Positions 15,799 through 20,947 of a stretch of DNA of 20,947 nucleotides are shown piece after piece. Both the position numbers and the translations under genes were made by a program. The number at the start of each line of letters is the position of its first letter. The first letter of the stretch is position 1. Below the pieces are notes generated by a model that did no database searches, was not told the origin of the DNA, and saw only the letters and a list, made by a program, of their open reading frames with translations. Origin of the DNA: an uncultured Eubacteriales bacterium. Its GTDB lineage: Bacteria; Bacillota; Clostridia; Oscillospirales; CAG-272. The stretch spans positions 1 to 20,947 of the forward strand of contig CAKRNO010000023.1 in the NCBI GenBank assembly GCA_934371135.1, written 5' to 3'.

Positions 15799-17577
15799 TT
15801 ACCGGAACTCTCCGAGGGCGTCCGGCGGGCAGGTGTAGGTCAGCTTCTCGCCGTAGGTCTTCTCGTAGATCTCGCGCCAGACGCGGTAGTTCTCCATCAT
15901 GAGGTAGTGCATATTCTCGCAGATGGTCTTGCCCGGGTCGGGGTAGATCGGCGGGGCGATGTGGACGGTGTAGATCTGGATGGGGAAGCCGTCCTCCCCG
16001 ATCTTATCGCTGTCCCGCATGGTGATGAAGCAGGGCAGGACGGGGACATGGTTTTTCGCCGCGAAGCGGAAGGCGCCCGGCTTCAGAGGCTTCGGCTTAC
16101 GGTAGTTCCACCACATACTCTGCTCGGGGTAAAAGAGCACGAAATCCCCGTCGCGCAAAAGCTCGCCCGTCGCCTGTACGAACTCGGTCATGACCTTGGT
16201 GTTCGAGGAGAGCGGGAGGGTGTTGCAGTTGCGCATGAGGCGCCCGTAGAAGCCGGGGAAGTTCGTGTAGTTGCCCTCGCGGATGACGCGGAAGAAACGG
16301 CGCTTTTTCTGCCCGGAGGCGTCGTAGGCGAGGTGCATCGCAAAGCTGTCGAACGCGTTGAAGTGGTTGCAGGTGATGATGGCGCCCGAGCGCAGCTTCT
16401 GGAAGTTTTCGATCCCGGGGAAGCCGTCAATCTGCAGCTTACCGTCCTTGATGAGCCCGTCCACAAACTTGCGCGCGGCGGCGAAAGCGAGGCGCGCCCC
16501 GAGCTTCGCCGGTCCGCTCTTGCGGAGGAAGTCCACCTCGCCCGGCTTCAGTGTTCGCGTGGGCGGGTCGTCCTCCACGTCCTCGTCAAAGCGCCCCTCC
16601 TTTTCGTACTGCGCAATCTTCTTGAGGATGCGCACACGGTCGAGATCCACCCCGGGGTTCATCATGCGGAAGTAGGTATCCTCCCGCTTGGCTTCCTCCG
16701 CGGCGAGCGCGGCGAGCCGATCGCCCGAGGCGAGGTCCTCCGCACGCTCAAGGTCGGTGTAGGCTTTGAGCTCCGCGCGGATCTTGCCGTAGACCGGCGT
16801 CATCTTCGCGTAGTGCCAGAAATAATCCTTCAGGCGGCAATCCGGGAAGTGCCACGGCTTCGACACCATGATATAGTGGATGATCCTGATCTCGCGCTCG
16901 GGTACGGGCAGGGTGCCGTACACCTCGGTGTTCCACGCCGGGGACAGCCACAGTACGCGCCCCTCGCAGAGCACGTTCAGGTAGTCCTCATCCTGCGTGA
17001 CGCGGAAGGTGTAGGCGCCGAGGAGCTTCGTGAACTTCTCGAGGATCTTATCGCGGCGGAAAAGCGCACAGTTGATGAGCAGCACGCCGGCGTTGAAGTA
17101 ATACATACGGTCGATGCCGAGCACCTTTTCGACGTAGGTGCCGAACACGTCCGTCTGCCGCATCGCCTGCTCGGGGGCGGCGGCGACATAGTTGTCACCG
17201 AGGTCGTGGTCATACATCTCGGCGATGTTGCCGAGGACGATGGTGTCGCTGTCGATATAGATCGCCTTGTTGTATTTGGGGTACATCTCGGCGATGAACA
17301 GGCGGTAGTAGGTCGTGCGCGAGTAGTAGTCGCGCACATGGAGGGCGTCGCCGTAGCGGTCGAGGTAGGCGGACACATCGACGAACTCGATGCGGAAGTT
17401 GCGCCCCTCGAGCGACTCAAACGCCTCGCGGTACTGCTCGGACACATGGGTCTGCAGAATGTAGATCTGGTAGCGGCGGTTCGGGTCGGCATTCGCTTTC
17501 AGGGAGGTGAGGGCGACGAGCGTGTATTTCACAAAGGCGTCGTCGGCGGCAAAGAAGATCGGAATGAGTTCGTTCAT
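15799..17577 (-). CDS. Fusion protein: family 8 glycosyltransferase plus PlsC-type acyltransferase
   Basis: This 592-residue protein joins two enzymes. Residues 1-275 are a GT8 glycosyltransferase (retaining, nucleotide-sugar dependent) with the metal-binding DxD in YIDSDTIVLGN (D109, D111), FNAGVLLIN (161-169) and the late HYIMVSKPWHF motif (234-244). A charged helical linker (about 276-350) follows. Residues about 355-560 are a 1-acylglycerol-3-phosphate acyltransferase-like domain with the catalytic HX4D in NHFNAFD (H405, D410) and FYPEQSMWW (482-490) in place of the usual EGT block. No signal peptide or clear transmembrane helix is seen, so it probably works at the inner face of the membrane. 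Start at the ATG at 17577, overlapping the preceding gene by four bases, with an AGGAG about eleven bases upstream. Both active sites look intact; the glycan and acyl acceptor are unknown. Confidence 0.88.
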   Translation of the reverse strand: MNELIPIFFAADDAFVKYTLVALTSLKANADPNRRYQIYILQTHVSEQYREAFESLEGRNFRIEFVDVSAYLDRYGDALHVRDYYSRTTYYRLFIAEMYPKYNKAIYIDSDTIVLGNIAEMYDHDLGDNYVAAAPEQAMRQTDVFGTYVEKVLGIDRMYYFNAGVLLINCALFRRDKILEKFTKLLGAYTFRVTQDEDYLNVLCEGRVLWLSPAWNTEVYGTLPVPEREIRIIHYIMVSKPWHFPDCRLKDYFWHYAKMTPVYGKIRAELKAYTDLERAEDLASGDRLAALAAEEAKREDTYFRMMNPGVDLDRVRILKKIAQYEKEGRFDEDVEDDPPTRTLKPGEVDFLRKSGPAKLGARLAFAAARKFVDGLIKDGKLQIDGFPGIENFQKLRSGAIITCNHFNAFDSFAMHLAYDASGQKKRRFFRVIREGNYTNFPGFYGRLMRNCNTLPLSSNTKVMTEFVQATGELLRDGDFVLFYPEQSMWWNYRKPKPLKPGAFRFAAKNHVPVLPCFITMRDSDKIGEDGFPIQIYTVHIAPPIYPDPGKTICENMHYLMMENYRVWREIYEKTYGEKLTYTCPPDALGEFR

Positions 17578-18425
17578 GCGTTTGTACGCTCCTGTTCTTT
17601 CAAAAGAGTTTCTTTCAGAGTTAAAAACTCGTCGAATATATCATCTAAAGCGTGGTAGCCGAAGACGCGGCGGACGCGCTCGACCTGCCACTGCTTGATG
17701 TTATCGGTGTGCGGGTAGGGCAGCCAGTAAAGTCGCTTTGCAAAGTGGCGGATGACGGTGGATCCGTGCAGGAATTTCTGGTCGTTGTATTTCTGCGGCA
17801 GCATCTTTTTGCGCGTGGTGGAGCGGATGAGCGCGCTCTGGTCGGCAAAGACCAGTTTTTTGCGCCGCAGCCACTCCCGCGCCTTGGCAAAGAGCCCGGT
17901 GCGGAGCGCCTCCGGCATGGAAAAGAGCAGCACACCGGCGTTGATATAGTTCGGCTGGATGAGAAACTTGCCGTAGTGGTCGCGTGCGGCGGCGTACTCA
18001 TAGCCCGTGAGATCCTGGTTCCACAACAGGTCGATGTCACGGTTGAAAAGCAGGTCGCAGTCGAGATAGAGCAGCTTGTCGAGGGCAGCGAGCTCGGGCA
18101 CAAGGTCGGCGAGGAGCCGTAGCAGTGTGTAGGGGGAGCAGTAGGCGCCCTCGTTCGGGCAGCCGGAGAACTCCCGGCGGTAGAGGTCGGTGACGTCCAG
18201 TCTTGTGACGGTGTTTTCCGCGCCGAACGTTTTGACATAACGGTCGAGGAAGGCGATGTCCGCGTCGCTGATCGGGAGGTACGCCGGGTTCAGGTGCGTG
18301 GCGTCCATCGTCATCACATAGACCCGGACGGGCTCGTGCGACTGCGTGCGGCGGAAGACCGAGACAAGGCAGGAGAGCACGCCGTCAAAGACTTTGTCGT
18401 TGCCGGCGAAAAGCAGGTGCTTCAT
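17574..18425 (-). CDS. Family 8 glycosyltransferase
   Basis: This 283-residue single-domain GT8 enzyme would transfer a sugar, typically glucose or galactose from a UDP donor, to an unknown acceptor. Visible motifs are the DxD in LYLDCDLLFN (D122, D124), YINAGVLLFS (160-169) and FADQSAL (193-199). The C-terminal VIRHFAKR (224-231) and IKQW (243-246) probably correspond to the family's HxxxxxKPW region, with KQW in place of KPW. The last 25 codons are noticeably AT-rich compared with the rest. The ATG at 18425 has AAGGAG eight bases upstream. ATGA overlaps of four bases join it to the acyltransferase gene before it and the fusion gene after it. Confidence 0.9.
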   Translation of the reverse strand: MKHLLFAGNDKVFDGVLSCLVSVFRRTQSHEPVRVYVMTMDATHLNPAYLPISDADIAFLDRYVKTFGAENTVTRLDVTDLYRREFSGCPNEGAYCSPYTLLRLLADLVPELAALDKLLYLDCDLLFNRDIDLLWNQDLTGYEYAAARDHYGKFLIQPNYINAGVLLFSMPEALRTGLFAKAREWLRRKKLVFADQSALIRSTTRKKMLPQKYNDQKFLHGSTVIRHFAKRLYWLPYPHTDNIKQWQVERVRRVFGYHALDDIFDEFLTLKETLLKEQERTNA

Positions 18426-19207
18426 TCGTGTAACTCCTTTTTGACATAGCGGATGACTTCGATGTTGCTGTTACGGGCGCGCTCGCACATGGTGGCGTAC
18501 ACCCGGTCGCGCAGGTCCCGGCGCTGTGCGGCGCCGTGCAGGGCGGGGGCGGGGAGAAACGGTCCGTCCACATAGGTGACGATGCGCGGCTTTTTGCCGC
18601 GGCGGCGTTTCTCATAGGTGTTCGTGAAGCAGTAGACCGGCGCGCCGAGCCGGATGGGATAGGAAAAGGCGTCGTCCGGGAAAGGGCGGATGCCCGTATA
18701 GTACGGCCAGATGTGTGCCTCGGGGTAGATGACGATGCAGCGCCCCTCGTGCACGCGCGTTTCAATCGCCCGGGCAAAGTTCCGCGCCGCCGCGAGATCA
18801 TCCGGCAGCGGCAGGGCGCCGAGGCTCGGCGTAATGCGCCCGAGGACGGGCATCGAGACGTTGTTCGGGTGGACGACGGTATAGGCGTCTTTCGGGCAGG
18901 TGAGCATGGAGGGGAGTACGGCGTCACCCGTCGGCTGGGTGTGGTTCCCGAAAAGGAAATACCCCGTGTGTCTGTCGCGCGGGAGCTTTTTGCGCCCGAT
19001 TACCTTATGATGAAACTTGCATTTGAGGTAAAAAAACGCGAGCGGGGTCGCGACCATGCGATACCAGAACAGGTGGGTAAAGCGTTTCCAGAGGGAGGTG
19101 TGGATGTACAACCAGTTCCCGTCGATGCGCTTCGGGGTGATGACGGCGGTGGAAAACTCGTCGTTGCGTTCGTCGTCGTAATAGATGACGGCAGGCAGCT
19201 TACTCAC
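18422..19207 (-). CDS. PlsC-like lysophospholipid acyltransferase family protein
   Basis: This 261-residue protein belongs to the PlsC/LPLAT superfamily, which transfers acyl groups to glycerophosphate-like acceptors at the membrane. A hydrophobic stretch lies at about 49-61. The catalytic region reads FGNHTQPTGDAV, with H89 and D95: five residues separate them rather than the usual four. The second block is IYPEAHIWPYY (160-170). The start is the GTG at 19207, with AAGGAGGT eight bases upstream; the frame is open further upstream but only as a shadow of the preceding gene. It overlaps that gene by eight bases and the GT8 gene by four. The acceptor could be a glycolipid rather than lysophosphatidic acid. 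Confidence 0.85.
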   Translation of the reverse strand: MSKLPAVIYYDDERNDEFSTAVITPKRIDGNWLYIHTSLWKRFTHLFWYRMVATPLAFFYLKCKFHHKVIGRKKLPRDRHTGYFLFGNHTQPTGDAVLPSMLTCPKDAYTVVHPNNVSMPVLGRITPSLGALPLPDDLAAARNFARAIETRVHEGRCIVIYPEAHIWPYYTGIRPFPDDAFSYPIRLGAPVYCFTNTYEKRRRGKKPRIVTYVDGPFLPAPALHGAAQRRDLRDRVYATMCERARNSNIEVIRYVKKELHE

Positions 19208-19895
19208 GGCGCGGCACCTCCTTTTCCGTTGCGGCGGCGAGGTCCCGCATAGCGGCGCGCAGCCGCTCTCCGAGCTCATGCGCACGCAGGCGGTGCGGGA
19301 GCGTCATGTCCGGGTAGAAGGGACCCGCGACGCGGGTCACGGCGCGGCGGGAGCCGTTCGCCCCCCTGCCGACAGCGGTATGGAATACAAAGGAGGGTTC
19401 GTCAAAGCGGACGGGATAGAGATAGGGGGCATCGGCGGTGCTTTCGTCCGTGTAGATGGCGACGGCGCCGCGCGTGACGGTGTGCTTTTCGAGCTTTTCG
19501 AGAAAGGGACGCAGCTCCCGGTGGCTTTCGGGGGTCGGGATGCCGACGCAGTGCCGCGTGAGCGGTGCGTATGCCGCGAGAGTCTCCCGCGGGGCGGGGA
19601 TCAGGATGGGCTTATCGGTCAGGCAGGCGGGGACGAGGGCATCGAGCGGGGTGCCCGTCCGGTTACCGTATAAAAACATCCCGCTGCGGCGGAAGCCGCG
19701 CAGAGCGCGCTTTCCGTGCACACGCCAGCGATAGCTCCACGAGAGCATAAGCCGCGCGCGCGGCTGCAAAAGGAGACGGTAGCCGAGGAGGCGCAGCCCT
19801 ACGGGCGGGCGGCGGAAAAGCTCCGCGTTGTCTGCACCGCCGGCGTCGGTGGCGGCTGGCTTCTGCACAGGGTGCTGCGGGCGGGTCTGCTCCAT
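19200..19895 (-). CDS. Divergent PlsC-like protein lacking the catalytic histidine
   Basis: This 231-residue protein appears paralogous to the product of the next gene: FLYGNRTGTPLDALVP (74-89) lines up with FLFGNHTQPTGDAVLP there, and AIYTDES with VIYPEAH. The catalytic histidine position is arginine (R79), while the aspartate (D85) is kept. Known acyltransferases of this superfamily need the histidine, so this copy is probably inactive as an acyltransferase or works differently, perhaps as a partner of its neighbour. The N-terminal 30 residues are low-complexity. I chose the ATG at 19895 because AAAGGAG lies about ten bases upstream; the open frame extends to 19982. It is the first gene of the four-gene overlapping operon. 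Reading frame and codon use look intact, so it is not an obvious pseudogene. Confidence 0.7.
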   Translation of the reverse strand: MEQTRPQHPVQKPAATDAGGADNAELFRRPPVGLRLLGYRLLLQPRARLMLSWSYRWRVHGKRALRGFRRSGMFLYGNRTGTPLDALVPACLTDKPILIPAPRETLAAYAPLTRHCVGIPTPESHRELRPFLEKLEKHTVTRGAVAIYTDESTADAPYLYPVRFDEPSFVFHTAVGRGANGSRRAVTRVAGPFYPDMTLPHRLRAHELGERLRAAMRDLAAATEKEVPRRE

Positions 19896-20003
19896 GGCGT
19901 GGCGTCTCCTTTCGGTCGGGTTTCGGAAATCACAGTGCCCGGTGATGCCTCCCGGGGCGATGAGGTACCGCCCGCGGGGCATACGCCGGTCGTTTTCGTT
20001 ATG

Positions 20004-20032
20004 ATTGTACCCGCACCCCGCGGAAAAGACAA
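20004..20032 (-). promoter_or_regulatory. Candidate promoter for the glycosyltransferase-acyltransferase operon
   Basis: Read on the minus strand: TTGTCT (20032-20027), a 17-base spacer, then TACAAT (20009-20004). It would give a leader of about 100 bases before the first gene's ATG at 19895. The -35 element matches consensus at only four of six positions. Confidence 0.5.
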
Positions 20033-20129
20033 CCTACTCGCCGCGCGCCGACTCCCCTCCTCACCGGAGGTATTCTCCCCGGGGTAGAACGGGGCTCTAC
20101 GAATGGTAGAATCTGATGATTTGAGGGCG
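20033..20129. other. Non-coding gap with small hairpins
   Basis: Part of the 347-base gap between the divergent operon and the XRE gene. It contains CCTCC/GGAGG (20056-20060/20066-20070), CCCCG/CGGGG (20077-20081/20090-20094) and an alternative GTAGA/TCTAC pairing (20084-20088/20096-20100). No gene is seen here. Confidence 0.4.
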
Positions 20130-20155
20130 AAAATGTAATATACAATTTACATTTT
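20130..20155. promoter_or_regulatory. AT-rich inverted repeat, candidate operator
   Basis: AAAATGTAA (20130-20138) and TTACATTTT (20147-20155) form a perfect 9-base inverted repeat around an 8-base centre, in otherwise GC-rich DNA. It lies upstream of both divergent promoters (about 75 bases before the XRE promoter), so a dimeric regulator, possibly the XRE protein itself, could bind here. No T-run or gene end suggests a terminator. Confidence 0.5.
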
Positions 20156-20205
20156 AGAGTGAGGAGACCATCCGAACGCCGTCGGGACCTATCGAAAGGC
20201 GGCTA

Positions 20206-20233
20206 TTGCTTTTTCGGGGAAAAGTGGTATAAT
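20206..20233 (+). promoter_or_regulatory. Extended -10 promoter for the XRE-type gene
   Basis: TTGCTT (20206-20211), a 16-base spacer, and a perfect TATAAT (20228-20233) preceded by TGG, an extended -10 (TGn). The expected transcription start, near 20239-20241, is within a few bases of the ATG at 20243. Confidence 0.65.
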
Positions 20234-20242
20234 AAATGTGTT

Positions 20243-20863
20243 ATGGATGAACTTGAAGCGATTGTATCGAACAATCTGACCGTTTTGCGGAAACGCCGCG
20301 GTTGGACGCAGGCGGAGCTTGCGGAAAAGATCCACTATTCGGACAAGTCTGTCTCCAAGTGGGAGCGCGGAGAGGCACTCCCCGACTTAAAGGTGCTCAA
20401 AGCCTTGTCGGAGCTGTACGGAGTCACTGTGGATTGTTTCCTCACCGAGGGTGCCGCCGAGGATCCGGAGCCGTACATGGCGCCCACCTCCAAGCTGCGC
20501 TATCAGATATGGGTCACCCTGCTCGCCGTATGTATCGTATGGCTGGCGGCGACCATGGTTTTTGTGTATTCCGTGCTGTACGGAGAGCGCGGGTATTGGC
20601 AGGCATTTATCTGGGCAATCCCCGTGACGGCGCTAGTGGTCGCGGTGTTTGACCGGCGGTATTTCCGGGGGCGGCTGTCGTTCCCGGTTATGTCGGTGCT
20701 GCTTTGGGGCGTGATCCTGTCGATTTTCCTCCAGTGGCTGCAATACGGGATGTGGGCGCTGTTCATCATCGGGGCGCCGGCGCAGATCGGGGTGGTATTG
20801 ATGCATCAGATCCGCCGCGTTTCGAGGCAGGAGATAAGGGCGGAGAGCAAGCCCCCAAAATGA
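20243..20863 (+). CDS. XRE-family helix-turn-helix protein with four membrane segments
   Basis: This 206-residue protein has an N-terminal Cro/C1-type helix-turn-helix (about 6-66, with TQAELAEKIHYSDKSVSKWE at 22-41) of the kind common in Clostridia. After a short linker come four predicted membrane helices, roughly 88-112, 118-136, 148-166 and 169-188, and a short charged tail. It is probably a membrane-bound regulator; the signal and targets are unknown. MDELEAIVSNNLTVLRKRRG is the usual kind of beginning for this family, which supports the ATG at 20243. The frame is open back to a GTG at 20159, but those residues are not family-like. No ribosome binding site precedes the ATG and the promoter is immediately upstream, so the mRNA is probably leaderless. 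Confidence 0.87.
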   Translation: MDELEAIVSNNLTVLRKRRGWTQAELAEKIHYSDKSVSKWERGEALPDLKVLKALSELYGVTVDCFLTEGAAEDPEPYMAPTSKLRYQIWVTLLAVCIVWLAATMVFVYSVLYGERGYWQAFIWAIPVTALVVAVFDRRYFRGRLSFPVMSVLLWGVILSIFLQWLQYGMWALFIIGAPAQIGVVLMHQIRRVSRQEIRAESKPPK

Positions 20864-20870
20864 ATTAAAT

Positions 20871-20947
20871 GGCAACCGATATTGACTTCTCATCTGTTTG
20901 GATGGCAAGCTGTATCGGTTGCCTTTACTTTAAGAGACGAGGGGGCT
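20871..20947 (+). repeat. Start of another copy of the dispersed repeat, in opposite orientation, with a terminator-like hairpin
   Basis: GGCAACCGATA (20871-20881) pairs with TATCGGTTGCC (20913-20923). The stem and the following TTTACTTTAAGAGACGAGGGGG (written here as seen, 20924-20945) closely match the reverse complement of the right-hand hairpin and flank of array units 1 and 2 (positions 357 to about 285, and 735 to about 664). The 31-base loop is unrelated to theirs. It begins eight bases after the XRE stop codon and may end its transcript. The copy runs off the window. Confidence 0.7.

Noticed and set aside
20159..20242. Upstream GTG start for the XRE gene, adding 28 residues
   Set aside because: The added residues are not family-like, no ribosome binding site precedes the GTG, and the promoter at 20206-20233 would lie inside the coding region.

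Overview
The window looks like chromosomal DNA from a high-GC member of the Bacillota, class Clostridia (Oscillospirales-like). The grounds are sigma-A type promoters, strong AGGAGG-type ribosome binding sites, and gene content typical of gut Clostridia: YitT, a CdaR/PucR-type regulator, a GreA-lysS pair, a DUF3737 protein and an XRE regulator with a membrane tail. Genus cannot be fixed from the sequence. No plasmid, phage or transposase gene is visible.

Layout. Positions 1-880 hold a non-coding tandem array: two complete units and one partial unit of a 350-380 bp element rich in hairpins. The last hairpin of the window (20871-20947) belongs to the same repeat family in the opposite orientation. 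Next is yitT on the minus strand (882-1757), divergent from a plus-strand lacZ-DUF3737 pair (1980-5733). The two have separate, well-formed promoters.

From 5977 to 14288 the minus strand carries housekeeping genes, read right to left: ribF-prmA (overlapping)-rsmE, then cdaR-like, S41 protease, GreA-like, lysS and a PPC/DUF296 protein. ribF diverges from a plus-strand THUMP-domain rRNA methyltransferase (14495-15616), which ends at a strong terminator.

The most distinctive region is 15799-19895 on the minus strand. Four genes each overlap the next by 4 or 8 bases: a PlsC-like protein lacking the catalytic histidine, a PlsC-like acyltransferase, a family 8 glycosyltransferase, and a 592-residue protein that joins a family 8 glycosyltransferase to a PlsC acyltransferase. 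Pairing sugar transfer with acyl transfer twice over suggests assembly of an acylated glycolipid or lipid-anchored glycan. The product is unknown.

The window closes with a plus-strand XRE-type regulator with four predicted membrane segments. Its transcript appears leaderless or nearly so.
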